Program-made: the position numbers and the translations under genes
The notes under the pieces: generated by a model
Told to the model about the DNA's origin: nothing
The model's input: the letters and a program-made list of their open reading frames with translations, nothing else
Database searches by the model: none
In this document: positions 9,183 to 18,521 of the stretch, one piece after another
Layout: each line of letters opens with the position of its first letter
How positions within the stretch are numbered: position 1 is the first letter of the stretch
Source of the DNA: Maioricimonas rarisocia
Lineage (GTDB): Bacteria > Planctomycetota > Planctomycetia > Planctomycetales > Planctomycetaceae
Length of the DNA: 64,000 bases
Reading direction: 5' to 3'
Assembly (NCBI RefSeq): GCF_007747795.1
Contig: NZ_CP036275.1
Span: 5,386,001 to 5,450,000, forward strand

Positions 9183-9829
9183 GATACAGCGTTCACTTCA
9201 AGAATGTGGATTCGGTAGCTGTCTTCCAACGCGATGGATGTCGAGACCAACAGTCCTCTGACCGGCCGTACATCCAGAATGGCCGATGTGGCCGTCAGCG
9301 ACACGAACGAGAGCTTGTTCTCGCTGATGGCATCAGCAGCGTTCCCGCCGAGCGAGGCCTTGGCTTCGACCAGATAAGTCGTGTTGTTCGCCTCCATCAC
9401 GATGTCAGGGCAATCGTGGTTGGGGCGCGCCAGCTTTCTGCAGCCGTACACGCGCTGGGCAAGGAACCCGGCAACACCTTCTCCGATTGCGGCAACGGCG
9501 CTCTTGTTTGGAGAGGGACCCTTTCTCCTGTCCGCCTGGTAGAAGAGCGGTGGATATCCCGGATCGAGGTACGCGCCGCTGTCGTAGGCAAACCAGTGCT
9601 CGATCTCGCGCCGCGGATTGAAGACGAGTTGCTCGGAATACTTCGTCATCATCCAGTCGAGCGTCGTTGTTGACAGCGACGTGCGGAACGAATCACCAGC
9701 GGTGGTCAGGGCATCCAGCTCATTCCTGACATCTTCCTGAAGTGTTCGGCGGGCCAGTGCATGTGCGACGCGGGCCTGCATGTTCCGCGGAAAGTTGATC
9801 GAGCTCCTGGTGACTTCCAGTTCGATCAT
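9179..9829 (-). CDS. PD-(D/E)xK nuclease-like protein fused to the hsd operon
   Basis: 216 residues from the ATG at 9829, which overlaps the hsdS stop by 4 nt (ATGA, 9826-9829). The longer frame back to 9937 only adds a Gly/Arg-rich shadow of hsdS. The C-terminal half carries a PD-(D/E)xK core: an upstream Glu117 on a helix, CPDIVME (Asp142), then YLVEAKAS (Glu155, Lys157), followed by an alternating strand pattern. This fold is typical of restriction endonucleases and repair nucleases. Since HsdR already brings its own nuclease site, this would be an extra nuclease or a DNA-end-binding accessory of the type I system. Nuclease activity is inferred from the motif only. Confidence 0.78.
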   Translation of the reverse strand: MIELEVTRSSINFPRNMQARVAHALARRTLQEDVRNELDALTTAGDSFRTSLSTTTLDWMMTKYSEQLVFNPRREIEHWFAYDSGAYLDPGYPPLFYQADRRKGPSPNKSAVAAIGEGVAGFLAQRVYGCRKLARPNHDCPDIVMEANNTTYLVEAKASLGGNAADAISENKLSFVSLTATSAILDVRPVRGLLVSTSIALEDSYRIHILEVNAVS

Positions 9830-11589
9830 GCTCCGACTCCCGCCGCCGCCCCCTCCAGCACCTCCGCGACCATCGCCTCGGTCAGCCGGTCGGCGTCTGA
9901 CTGCTGCTGCGCCAGACGGGCTTCGAGGTCGTCGCACAACGACATCAGCTGCCTCACCCTCTCCACAATTCGGCGCTGTTCATTTGTCGGAGCGATTGGC
10001 ATGGGAGTGCGTCGCAACTTTGTCTGTGCGATGTTCATTTGGCTTGCTGCCATGCCGGACTTTTGTTCTTCCAGAAATCCCTGAGACACACCGGCATTCA
10101 AGCAGAGGACAATGAAGTCGGGGAGAAGCGCGTCGCTCAGGAGATGAAACCGAATAATCTTGTCCGAGATCATGAGTCGCGGTCTTGTCTCTGTGACCAC
10201 ACAACTGATCCCAACTCGCTGGCGAGGTCCCGCGCGAGTAATCAGCAGGTCTCCCGCCTGTACCTCATGCTGACGACGTGGTTCGAGCTTCGCCGGCAAC
10301 TGCTTGTGCTGCATTGCGTCGTAGCGAAGTGGCTGGACAGCCGTCGTCTTCAACACTCCCCACTGTTGGGGAGATGTTGTTGGGTGGTCGTCGCACTTGG
10401 GGCTCCATCCTGAGTCCATCAACGAAATGAGCGCTCCGAGCTGTGCCCACTCCCAAGTGGGCGGGAGAAAACAACGGAAGCGAGTTGTGTCGAGCTCTTC
10501 TTGGGGGTGGTAGTTGGGCATGCAATTCTGTGAAACCAACTGGCTGCGGAGTGACTCAACGTCTGACAGCAGGAGGCTCGCCGGCTCATCATTCGGATCC
10601 TGCTCCACCAGCTTTCCCTGCACCGCCAGCTGCAGGATCGCCTGACGCAGTGCGGCGACGTTTTCCGGCACCGTGTACAGCGTGTCGAAGTGGCTGCGGA
10701 CGCGCGTCCAGGCGGCGGTCAGCTCGTCATCGTCCCCGGCGGTCGTCAGCCGGTCGAGGGCCGCCTCGTTCAGCCGGACGCGGACGCGGTTCCGCTCCTG
10801 CTGCCGGGCCTCCAGCTCGTCGCACAGCGACATCAGCTCGTCCACCTTGGCGACGATGCGGCGTTGCTCGGCGAGCGGGGGGAATGGTACGGGGAAGTGA
10901 CGCAACCGCGTCATGCTCAGTCCTTCGCGTGACACTCCGACTTGGACACGCATTACCCGCTCCTGAAAGAAGCGAGATATCACGCACAAATGCAGAAAGT
11001 CACTGAAGCGACGCTCGATCGGCCGGAGAATCGCAACGTGCTGGCTGACGTTGGCACTTGCGAACGGATCAGGGACGACGGCGCAGCGTCCGATCGACGC
11101 ACCCGTAATATTCAGCAGGACATCGCGTGCATGAACGTGCGTACCAGCCATTCGCTCGTGAATGTCTTTCGGAATCCTTGCGACTCCATCCAAGCGCAGC
11201 CCGTCGTTCCAAACGTTCTGAGAACGCAAGAACGGGACTCCCTGATCGACGTAGACTTTGCGGCCACCGAGCGGAGTACTGCCGGCCCCCATTTTCTCCA
11301 TGAGCGAGCCAATCCGCGTCCACTGCCACGATGGCGGGATGAGAAAAGGGGCCTCGTCCAAGTCTGGAAGAGGCATCTGCTTGCTCGACCGTACATTCCC
11401 CTTCGCCACAAGCTCACGGCGAGCCTTGGCGATCCGCTCAAGCTCCCTTTCCGCCGGTTCATCATTCGGGTCCTGCTCCACCAGCTTCCCCTGCACCGCC
11501 AGCTGCAGAATCATCTCCCGCAGCTTCTTCACCCCGCCGGGCGCATCCGCCAGATGCCCGAAGTTCTCCAGAAACGTCTCCGCATTCAT
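9826..11589 (-). CDS. hsdS: Type I restriction-modification specificity subunit HsdS
   Basis: 587 residues with the classic duplicated layout: a first target recognition domain (about 90-235) ending in LAEQRRIVAKVDELMSLCDEL, a central conserved helix with LQLAVQGKLVEQDPNDEPA, a second recognition domain (about 360-525), and a second helix with NEQRRIVERVRQLMSLCDDL. The two halves recognise the two parts of a bipartite DNA site, and the helices dock HsdM. It starts in a 4-nt overlap with hsdM and ends in a 4-nt overlap with the PD-(D/E)xK gene. The segment LQLAVQGKLVEQDPNDEPA occurs near the N-terminus and again in the centre, encoded by a nearly identical DNA repeat. Confidence 0.95.
   Translation of the reverse strand: MNAETFLENFGHLADAPGGVKKLREMILQLAVQGKLVEQDPNDEPAERELERIAKARRELVAKGNVRSSKQMPLPDLDEAPFLIPPSWQWTRIGSLMEKMGAGSTPLGGRKVYVDQGVPFLRSQNVWNDGLRLDGVARIPKDIHERMAGTHVHARDVLLNITGASIGRCAVVPDPFASANVSQHVAILRPIERRFSDFLHLCVISRFFQERVMRVQVGVSREGLSMTRLRHFPVPFPPLAEQRRIVAKVDELMSLCDELEARQQERNRVRVRLNEAALDRLTTAGDDDELTAAWTRVRSHFDTLYTVPENVAALRQAILQLAVQGKLVEQDPNDEPASLLLSDVESLRSQLVSQNCMPNYHPQEELDTTRFRCFLPPTWEWAQLGALISLMDSGWSPKCDDHPTTSPQQWGVLKTTAVQPLRYDAMQHKQLPAKLEPRRQHEVQAGDLLITRAGPRQRVGISCVVTETRPRLMISDKIIRFHLLSDALLPDFIVLCLNAGVSQGFLEEQKSGMAASQMNIAQTKLRRTPMPIAPTNEQRRIVERVRQLMSLCDDLEARLAQQQSDADRLTEAMVAEVLEGAAAGVGA
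10586..10639 (-). repeat. Internal hsdS repeat, copy 2 (central)
   Basis: A 54-nt segment that matches 11459-11512 at 51 of 54 positions by eye. Both encode the conserved helix around LAVQGKLVEQDPNDEPA. The copies are 873 bp apart, an exact multiple of three, in the same orientation and frame. Confidence 0.9.
11459..11512 (-). repeat. Internal hsdS repeat, copy 1 (N-terminal)
   Basis: Partner of 10586-10639, with three mismatches in 54 nt. Recombination between the two copies would remove 291 codons, including the first target recognition domain, without breaking the reading frame. Confidence 0.9.
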
Positions 11590-13031
11590 TCCGCACCTCC
11601 CAGGGCGGACATCAGCTCCTGCTTAAGCTTCTCCCGCGTCTCGGCTATCTGCTGCTGTAACTTCTCGAACTCCCGCAGCAGCTCGTCCGGGTCCCCCGGC
11701 CCCTCCTGGGCCGCGTTCGGGTTCTTGCGGTCGAGGTTGTAGCCCGCCTCGACAATCTCCTTGACCGGCACCTTCCAGGCGTATTCGCTCGCCTTCCGCT
11801 TCTTCCACCACTTCCGCTCCGCCTCGAACTCCTCGATGCGAATCGGGTTCGTCTTGTTGTACGACTTCTGCCCCGGCGGATAGGGATGCTCGTAGTACCA
11901 CACGTGCTTCGTCGGCTTCCCCTTCTCGAAGAACAGCAGGTTCGTCTTGATGCCGGTGTACGGGTTGAACACGCCGTTCGGCAGCCGCACGATCGTATGC
12001 AGGTTGCACTCTTCGAGCAGCTTCTCCTTGATGCGGGTCTTCACCCCCTCGCCGAACAGCGTGCCGTCCGGCAGGACGATCGCGGCCCGGCCACCATCCT
12101 TCAGCAGCCGCATGATGAGGACCAGAAACAGATCAGCCGTCTCGCGCGTGCGGAATGCCTGGGGGAAGTTCTGTTCGATGCCATCCTCTTCCATCCCGCC
12201 AAAGGGTGGGTTGGTGACGATGACGTCGACCCGGTCCTTCGGCCCATAGTCCGTAAACGGACGGGCGAGCGTGTTGTCGTGGCGGATCTGCGACGGCACG
12301 TCGATGCCGTGCAGCAGCATGTTGGTCGTGCAGAGCAGGTGGGGCAGCTGCTTCTTCTCGATCCCGTGAATCGACTCCTGCAGCGTCCGCTCGTCTGCCG
12401 GCGACTTGACGTAGCGCCCGCGGACGTGGTCGATCGTGCAGGCGAGAAACCCGCCGGTGCCGCAGGCCGGGTCGAGCACCTTTTCCCCCAGTTTGGGGTC
12501 GACCTGCTCGACCATGAACTGCGTCACTGCCCGCGGCGTGTAGAATTCGCCGGCGTTACCGGCCGACTGCAGGTCGCGCAGGATCTGCTCGTAGATGTCG
12601 CCGAAGACGTGCCGGTCGTCGGACCGGTTGAAGTCGAAGTCCTCCACCAGCGTGTTGATGACCTGCCGCAGCAGCTGGCCCGACTTCATGTAGTTGACGG
12701 CGTCGTTGAACACCTCGCGGATGACGAGTGCCTGCCTGTTGCCGTTAACGCGGAGTTTCTTGAGCGCTGGAAAGAGCTCGTTGTTGACGAAGTCGAGCAG
12801 GGCATCGCCGGTCATCCCTTCGGGGTCGGCTGCCCAGGTTCGCCAGCGGTACTTCTTCGGGATGGGGGACTTGTAGTTGTCGTCGAGGAGTTCGTATTCC
12901 TGCTCGCGGTCGTCGAGGACCTTGAGGAAGATCATCCAGACCAGCTGCTCGATCCGCTGTGCATCGCCGTTGATGCCGCGGTCCTTGCGCATGATGTCCT
13001 GGATCGTCTTGATCTGAGTGGCGCTGACCAT
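11586..13031 (-). CDS. hsdM: Type I restriction-modification DNA methyltransferase subunit HsdM
   Basis: 481 residues. The N-terminal helical HsdM domain (about 8-130) precedes an N6-adenine methyltransferase domain with the S-adenosylmethionine motif LDPACGTGGFL (about 186-196) and the catalytic NPPFGG (274-279). The motif GEFYTPRAVTQFMV before motif I is typical of the family. With HsdS it methylates adenine in the target site to protect host DNA. It lies 33 nt after hsdR and overlaps hsdS by 4 nt, so R, M and S form one transcription unit in the order R-M-S. Confidence 0.97.
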   Translation of the reverse strand: MVSATQIKTIQDIMRKDRGINGDAQRIEQLVWMIFLKVLDDREQEYELLDDNYKSPIPKKYRWRTWAADPEGMTGDALLDFVNNELFPALKKLRVNGNRQALVIREVFNDAVNYMKSGQLLRQVINTLVEDFDFNRSDDRHVFGDIYEQILRDLQSAGNAGEFYTPRAVTQFMVEQVDPKLGEKVLDPACGTGGFLACTIDHVRGRYVKSPADERTLQESIHGIEKKQLPHLLCTTNMLLHGIDVPSQIRHDNTLARPFTDYGPKDRVDVIVTNPPFGGMEEDGIEQNFPQAFRTRETADLFLVLIMRLLKDGGRAAIVLPDGTLFGEGVKTRIKEKLLEECNLHTIVRLPNGVFNPYTGIKTNLLFFEKGKPTKHVWYYEHPYPPGQKSYNKTNPIRIEEFEAERKWWKKRKASEYAWKVPVKEIVEAGYNLDRKNPNAAQEGPGDPDELLREFEKLQQQIAETREKLKQELMSALGGAE

Positions 13032-13064
13032 CGTGGTGTCGTTCTCGTCTCCAGTATGCGTCCG

Positions 13065-15476
13065 TCAGCCGGCTGCGTCATACAGCCGCGACTGCAGGTA
13101 CCGGACGGCCTCCAGGTATTTGTCCTTGCCGCCGAACGTCTGGATGATCTCCAGCGGCGTGCCGACCTGGCTGAAGGGATCGACCTTCAGCACGGTGATA
13201 TCTTCGAGGTTTTCGACGCCTTCGTCGGCGTACTTGTCCAGCAGGGCATCGAGGACCGCTCGGGCCTGCTCGCCGTACTGAGTGAAGTAGTTCTGCTTGC
13301 GGACATTGTCCGCCCGTTCGCGTCGGGTGAGCGGCGGCTGATCGAAGGCGACATGGCAGATGAGGTCGAACGGGTCCAGATCCTTGCCGACCTCTTCGGC
13401 CAGCGCTTCGAACAGGACCCCCTGCTCCTCGAGTTCCTCGATGATGGTGAGCTTCTTCGCGGCCGATGTCCAGCGCTGCGTGAACTCGTCGAGCGAGGCG
13501 AATTCCTGGCTGACGCGGGTGCGAGTGTAGTCCTTGAGGGATTCGGTGATCAGCTTGCCGCTCGTCGGGTCGAAATACTGCACTCGCTCGGCCGCGACCG
13601 ACACCTGCACGTCGCCGACGTAGTACTTCTTCGGCTTGCCGTCGCCACCACCGCCCGGGAGGCCGATGCCCGGCGGCTCGGGATCACCGACGAGGATCTC
13701 GCCTTCTTCGTCCATTTCACCGGACTCCGTTTCGCCTTCCGGCGCGTTGTCCATCTCGTCTTCCGGCGGGACGGGGGGCTCCTCCGGCTTGGGCTGGTAG
13801 ACGCAGATCGGCGGTCCGTCGAAGTCAGGATCGGCGAACAGTTCGGTTGCCTTCTTGAAGTCCATGATTGTGAAGTAGTACTTGCCGTAGTCCTCCTTGA
13901 TGCGTGTTCCCCGGCCGATGATCTGCTTGAACTCGGTCATCGACTTGATCCGGCGATCGAGCACGACGAGCTTGCAGGTCTGGGCGTCGACGCCGGTCGT
14001 AAGCAGCTTCGACGTCGTCACGATGACCGGATAGCGGTTCTCGGGATCGATGAAGTTGTCGAGTTCGGCCTTTCCCTCGGCGTTGTCGCCGGTGATCCGC
14101 ATGATGTATTTGCGGTTCTCGTCGACGAGGTCGGCGTTTTCATTGACGAGGGCCTGTCGCATCCGCTCGGCATGGTCGATGTCTTCGCAGAAGACGATCG
14201 TCTTGTCGTAGCGGTCGGTTCCCTTGAGGAACTCGGTCACCTTGCGGGCGACGGCGATTGTCCGCTGGTCGAGCACCAGTGTGCGGTCGAAGTCCTTCTG
14301 ATTGTACACCCGGTCTTCGATGACGTGGCCGTACCTGTCGGTCTTCCCTTCCTCTGGCCGCCAGCCGACGAGGTCCTTGTCGAAGTCGATCCGCACGACC
14401 CGGTACGGGGCGAGGAAGCCGTCCTGGATTCCCTGCTTGAGGGAGTAGGTGTAGATCGGCTCGCCAAAGTAGTTGATGTTCGAGACGTACTCGGTCTCTT
14501 TGGGGGTGGCCGTCATCCCGATCTGGGCGGCCCCGCCGAAGTACTCGAGGATCTCCCGCCACTGTGAGTCTTCGGAGGCGCTGCCGCGGTGGCATTCGTC
14601 GATCACGATCAGATCGAAGAAGTCGGGCGAGAACTCGCGAAAGACCTTCTTGTCGTCTTCGTTGCCGGTGATCGCCTGGTACAGGGCAAGGTAGATCTCG
14701 TACGACTTGTCGGCCTTGCGGTTGGTGATCTTCGTCATCGCGTTGCCGAACGGCTTGAAGTCGTTCACACGCGTTTGATCGACGAGGATGTTGCGGTCGG
14801 CGAGGAAGAGGATTCGCTTCTTGACGCCGGACTTCCACAGCCTCCAGATGATCTGGAATGCCGTGTACGTCTTGCCGGTGCCGGTTGCCATCACCAGCAG
14901 GACGCGATCCTGGCCGCGGGCGATCGCTTCGACCGTGCGGTTGATGGCGTTGAGCTGGTAGTACCGTGGGGACTTGCTGCTGCCGTCGGAGTAGAACTCG
15001 TGGGTGACGACCTCTCGGCTACCGGTCTTCAGTCCCTTCCACTGACAGTAGCGGTCCCAGAGTTCCTCGGGAGAGGGAAACTGGCCGAGCGGGAGTTCGG
15101 TTTCTTGCGGGCCGCCGCTCGCGGTCTTGTCGTGGAACAGAAACGCGTTGCCGTTGCTGCTGAAGACGAACGGCAGTGCGAGGGCGTCCTCGGCGGCGTA
15201 ACCGAGTGCCTGCTGCATGCCGGCCCCGACGGAGTGGCTGTTGTCCTTCGCCTCGACGACGGCGATCGGCAGGTTCGGGCGGTAGTAGAGCAGGTAGTCG
15301 GCCCGTTTGGGCTTGCCGCGGCGGACCGTCTTCCCTTTGACGATGATCTGGCCGGCGGTGAAGGAAAACTCCTGCCGAACCTGCGTGGTGAAGTCCCACC
15401 CGGCCTGCTGGATGGCGGGTGTGATGAACTGCGTGCAGATGTCCTGTTCGCTGAGCGACGTCTTGTCGACTGGCAT
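13065..15476 (-). CDS. hsdR: Type I restriction endonuclease subunit HsdR
   Basis: 803 residues, consistent with the EcoKI/EcoEI-like HsdR family. An N-terminal PD-(D/E)xK nuclease is visible (Asp60, then AVVEAKDN with Glu75 and Lys77). The SF2 helicase motor follows: Walker [12 protein letters not shown] (about 195-205), DECH at 293-296, MTATPKETE, and the late motif [15 protein letters not shown] long acidic linker ([21 protein letters not shown]) connects to the C-terminal helical domain that contacts HsdM. It translocates DNA and cuts unmethylated foreign DNA. It is the first gene of the operon. Confidence 0.97.
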   Translation of the reverse strand: MPVDKTSLSEQDICTQFITPAIQQAGWDFTTQVRQEFSFTAGQIIVKGKTVRRGKPKRADYLLYYRPNLPIAVVEAKDNSHSVGAGMQQALGYAAEDALALPFVFSSNGNAFLFHDKTASGGPQETELPLGQFPSPEELWDRYCQWKGLKTGSREVVTHEFYSDGSSKSPRYYQLNAINRTVEAIARGQDRVLLVMATGTGKTYTAFQIIWRLWKSGVKKRILFLADRNILVDQTRVNDFKPFGNAMTKITNRKADKSYEIYLALYQAITGNEDDKKVFREFSPDFFDLIVIDECHRGSASEDSQWREILEYFGGAAQIGMTATPKETEYVSNINYFGEPIYTYSLKQGIQDGFLAPYRVVRIDFDKDLVGWRPEEGKTDRYGHVIEDRVYNQKDFDRTLVLDQRTIAVARKVTEFLKGTDRYDKTIVFCEDIDHAERMRQALVNENADLVDENRKYIMRITGDNAEGKAELDNFIDPENRYPVIVTTSKLLTTGVDAQTCKLVVLDRRIKSMTEFKQIIGRGTRIKEDYGKYYFTIMDFKKATELFADPDFDGPPICVYQPKPEEPPVPPEDEMDNAPEGETESGEMDEEGEILVGDPEPPGIGLPGGGGDGKPKKYYVGDVQVSVAAERVQYFDPTSGKLITESLKDYTRTRVSQEFASLDEFTQRWTSAAKKLTIIEELEEQGVLFEALAEEVGKDLDPFDLICHVAFDQPPLTRRERADNVRKQNYFTQYGEQARAVLDALLDKYADEGVENLEDITVLKVDPFSQVGTPLEIIQTFGGKDKYLEAVRYLQSRLYDAAG

Positions 15477-15881
15477 CGTCGTGGTCCCCGACGACGCGGA
15501 ACCTCAGAGAGGGCGAGTGACCCGGTCCCGCTGCTGGCCACTGCACAGACCAGCGTACCGCGGCAGGTGAGGGAGGGAAAGCGAGGGAAGACGTAGGGAG
15601 TCACTTGGTCCAACCAAAGAGTAGTACCGCGTGAACACTCCATCGACCGTGGAGTTTCGGGGCGTGTTCTTCGAACACCGTCCTGCCCGGCAGCGGCACG
15701 AAACCGGGGTTTCGTCTCGCTCGCGCGGGGCGGACACCGGAGTTCACCCGAACGTGATCTCGCGGCAGAGACTCTGAGACAACCGTGGTTCTCGGGCGTC
15801 GGGTGGGGCGAGGGTGCCGTCGGAGGGGTGTCTGGCAGAGACCGGCGGGAGAGGGGCGGATGACGCAAGTTGTTGCGTACA
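15477..15881. promoter_or_regulatory. Upstream region of the hsd operon with two short inverted repeats
   Basis: About 400 bp between hsdR and the tRNA terminator, with no gene. It holds two small perfect palindromes, GTGTTC-TTC-GAACAC at 15664-15678 and GAAACC-GG-GGTTTC at 15700-15713, which could be operator sites for hsd control. This is inferred only from position and symmetry. No controller gene is adjacent and no promoter could be assigned with confidence. Confidence 0.3.
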
Positions 15882-15914
15882 AACGCGAAAAGCCGAGGCA
15901 AGGGTGCCTCGGCT
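15882..15914 (-). terminator. Rho-independent terminator of the initiator tRNA gene
   Basis: A perfect 10-bp stem (AGCCGAGGCA / TGCCTCGGCT) with a 4-nt loop at 15891-15914. Read on the minus strand it is followed by TTTTCGCG. It lies 48 nt downstream of the tRNA gene. Confidence 0.8.
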
Positions 15915-15961
15915 CTCGTGGTTCACCGGCAGGCTCGAAGCGTTCGAGCCGCGGAAGAAAG

Positions 15962-16035
<74 letters not shown>

Positions 16036-16454
16036 TTAGGGGTCGCGTTCCCGCGACACGTGAAATATATCGACCTGGCGAACTGCGTCGAGTAACTCGA
16101 CCTTCCATTTTCAAAGTTTTCGCGAATTACGGCTGCCGTTCGCCCAACCTGCTGAAACATGGACGGTTGCGGCGACCGTTCCGCCTCCATCCCCAGAGGC
16201 AGTCCCGCAATGCCTTCCCGGCTGCGTGGACAACTGGTCCGGCGGGCCGCTCCCGTTCCGGGAGTCCCACGGGCCAAGCGGGGGCCTTGTCACCACCTTG
16301 TGGCCGGGCGTCGCCGGGGGTCGTTCCCGGTGTTGCCCCCAGCACTGCCGGGAGAGCGTCTTCAGAAAATCGTGACCGAGCATGCATGGGCCCCCGTCTC
16401 GCAGAGCCGAGGCAGGCTGCAAGAAGCGTAAACCAGAGCGGGGGTCTGCGCATC

Positions 16455-16479
16455 GGCAGACAGGAATGTCTGCCCCACC
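16455..16479 (+). repeat. Dispersed palindrome family A, copy 1
   Basis: GGCAGACAGGAATGTCTGCC followed by CCACC. An 8-bp perfect stem with a GGAA loop. The same 25 nt recur at 19524-19548. Confidence 0.85.
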
Positions 16480-16515
16480 AGTCTCACGGCGTAGGCACTT
16501 CACCCTGGAGCTGCG

Positions 16516-16534
16516 CACGGCTCGCAGAGCCGTG
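16516..16534 (+). repeat. Dispersed palindrome family B, copy 1
   Basis: CACGGCTCGCAGAGCCGTG, an 8-bp perfect stem with a GCA loop, followed by GCAC. Identical copies lie at 16677 and 19622. Confidence 0.85.
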
Positions 16535-16676
16535 GCACCCGGGCGCCCGACCTGATCTGCAGGGGTGCTGGGACCAGTCCCAGCCTACGTGCTGCGGGTG
16601 AGAGAAGGTCTCTATCGGGGAGACAGGAAAACCCGCCCCACCTGGCTTTGGAGGTGGAGGCCTCGCCTGGGAATCG

Positions 16677-16695
16677 CACGGCTCGCAGAGCCGTG
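16677..16695 (+). repeat. Dispersed palindrome family B, copy 2
   Basis: Identical 19-nt hairpin to 16516-16534, with the same flanking G before and GCAC after. Confidence 0.85.
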
Positions 16696-16734
16696 GCACG
16701 CGGTGGAGTCGCAACGCCCGGGGGCTCCGTCCGG

Positions 16735-18303
16735 CTACTGGGTCCGCCAGAAGGAAGGCATGAAGAGGACGAGGATCGCGAACAGCTCGAGTCGGCCGAG
16801 CAGCATCAGCAGCGTGAGAAGCAGTTTGCCGGGGGCCGAGAAGTCGGAATAGTTCTCGGCCGGCCCGAGCACGCCAAGGCCGGGGCCGATGTTGTTCAGG
16901 GTGGCGGCGACGGCACTGGCACAGTCAAGCAATTTGGCGGCGTTGACGTCACCGTTGGTGGCCTGCCACTGGGCGTCCGGTTCGATGGCGGCGAGTACCA
17001 TCCAGCTGGTGATGAACACGAACAGCACCAGACTGAAGTAGACGATCACGTCGTGGCGGATGGTGTTGTCGAGGGGAACTCCGCCGAGGCGAATCGTGCG
17101 GACGACATTGGGGCGGAATGCCCGCTCGACCTCGACGCGAATCGCCTTAATGAAGATGAGAAAGCGGACAACCTTGATGCCTCCGCCGGTCGAGCCGGCA
17201 CATCCGCCGACGAACATCAGCAGCAGCAGGAGCCCCTTGGCGAACTCGCTCCATTGGTTGAAGTCTTCGGTGCCGAAACCGGTCGTCGTCATGATGCTGA
17301 TCGACATGAAGATCGCGTGACGGACGGCGACCCCGGCGTTCTCGTAGATGCCGGTGCGAACGAGGCTGAGAGTGAGGAGCAGGCTGGCACCGACGATGAT
17401 GCCGAGGTAGGCCCGGAACTCGGGATCGCGATAGACCGGTGCAAGGCGGTGCAGGATGCCGCGGCCGGGCTCTTGTCGCCGCAGGATGGCGTAGTACAGG
17501 GAGAAGTTCGTGCCGGCCAGCAGCATGAAGAAGACGATCGTGGCTTCGACGGTCCCCCCGCCGAACTCGCCGACGCTCGCGTTGTAGGTACTGAAGCCCC
17601 CCGTCGCCATGGTGCCGAAGGTGTGGCAGAGGGCGTCGTACAGCGAAAGTCCCTGCGCCACGAGGAGGAGGGCCTCGAGGCCGCTGAGTCCGACGTAGAT
17701 GGCCCACATGACCATCGCGGTTTCCTGAACGCGGGGGCGGACGGATTCGGCGATGGGGCCGGGGACTTCGCGGCGGAGCAGGGCCTTTCCGCCTGCCCCC
17801 AGATGGCTGAGGACGGCAACGAACAGGACGATGATTCCCATCCCGCCCAGCCAGTGGGTGAAGCATCGCCAGAACATCACGCAGCGGGGAACGAGAACGG
17901 GGTCCTCGAGTTCCGTGAGGACGGACGCTCCCGTCGTGGTGAAGCCGGAGATGGACTCGAAGAGTGCGTCGGCGACGTTCATCGGAACGCCGGGGGCCCG
18001 CTGGACTCCTGCAAACAGAAATGGCAGCGATCCGAGCAGGCCGGAGAGTATCCAGCCGAGTCCGACGATGGCGAGCGCCTCCTTGCGGAGGACGGTTCCC
18101 TGGTTCTTACGGCCGACGACGTAGAGGGTGCCGCCGATGACCAGAGCGAACACAATCGCGCCGACGAGGCCCCAGAAACCTTTTTCTTCGAAGTGCTCGA
18201 CCTGTCCGGCGAAAGGGAACGCCCAGGGGAGACTGAGCGACATTGCTCCGCCGACGAGCATCCCGAGAAGTCCAAGGAGTCGTGCCAGGAGGAGCCAGTT
18301 CAT
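16735..18303 (-). CDS. trkH: TrkH/KtrB-family potassium uptake membrane subunit
   Basis: 522 residues from the ATG at 18303 ([10 protein letters not shown]). The longer frame upstream is Arg/Pro-rich and lacks hydrophobic character. The protein has about ten membrane segments and the four pore-loop signatures of the superfamily of K+ transporters: SGFTTTGAS (about 119-127), a THWLGGMGI helix, [24 protein letters not shown], and [15 protein letters not shown] in the last third. It forms the K+ path and normally works with a cytosolic TrkA/KtrA-type regulator. No trkA is visible in the window, so the partner must be elsewhere. Confidence 0.93.
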   Translation of the reverse strand: MNWLLLARLLGLLGMLVGGAMSLSLPWAFPFAGQVEHFEEKGFWGLVGAIVFALVIGGTLYVVGRKNQGTVLRKEALAIVGLGWILSGLLGSLPFLFAGVQRAPGVPMNVADALFESISGFTTTGASVLTELEDPVLVPRCVMFWRCFTHWLGGMGIIVLFVAVLSHLGAGGKALLRREVPGPIAESVRPRVQETAMVMWAIYVGLSGLEALLLVAQGLSLYDALCHTFGTMATGGFSTYNASVGEFGGGTVEATIVFFMLLAGTNFSLYYAILRRQEPGRGILHRLAPVYRDPEFRAYLGIIVGASLLLTLSLVRTGIYENAGVAVRHAIFMSISIMTTTGFGTEDFNQWSEFAKGLLLLLMFVGGCAGSTGGGIKVVRFLIFIKAIRVEVERAFRPNVVRTIRLGGVPLDNTIRHDVIVYFSLVLFVFITSWMVLAAIEPDAQWQATNGDVNAAKLLDCASAVAATLNNIGPGLGVLGPAENYSDFSAPGKLLLTLLMLLGRLELFAILVLFMPSFWRTQ

Positions 18304-18521
18304 GCCGGGGCCTGATTTGCGTCCGCACGCCTTCGTTCCACCGCGCGACGCGGAAGTCGCCACGCGGCGGTCAGGGCAGCAAGTACGGCCGTAACGATGT
18401 TCCGGCGGAGGGTTCGCCGTCGGGGTCGACCCGGGTGCGGTGCATTCGTGCTCCCGCCACGGGCGTCGATAAGCCGCCAAACATAGACGACGCCGGAATC
18501 TGCGGAAAGCCCGCGGAGGCC

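Larger units (their letters stand above)
16036..16734. other. Repeat-bearing intergenic region between tRNA-Met and trkH
   Basis: About 700 bp without a supportable gene. It carries one copy of the GGCAGACA-GGAA-TGTCTGCC hairpin and two copies of the CACGGCTC-GCA-GAGCCGTG hairpin, listed separately, plus weaker relatives near 16391-16420 and 16610-16645. Short open frames here are low-complexity and have no recognisable family. Confidence 0.6.

Noticed and set aside
9830-9937. N-terminal extension of the PD-(D/E)xK gene
   Set aside because: The 36 extra residues are Arg/Gly repeats encoded by the end of hsdS in another frame. The ATGA overlap start at 9829 is far more plausible.
11886-14567. 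893-residue plus-strand open frame across hsdM and hsdR
   Set aside because: It is exactly antisense to two unmistakable type I R-M genes, has a low-complexity Val/Asp/Leu/Arg composition, and shows no known motif. Long antisense frames are expected in GC-rich DNA.
16648-18315. 555-residue plus-strand open frame over trkH
   Set aside because: Antisense to a clear membrane transporter and composed of Glu/Asp/Gly-rich sequence typical of the complement of hydrophobic helices.
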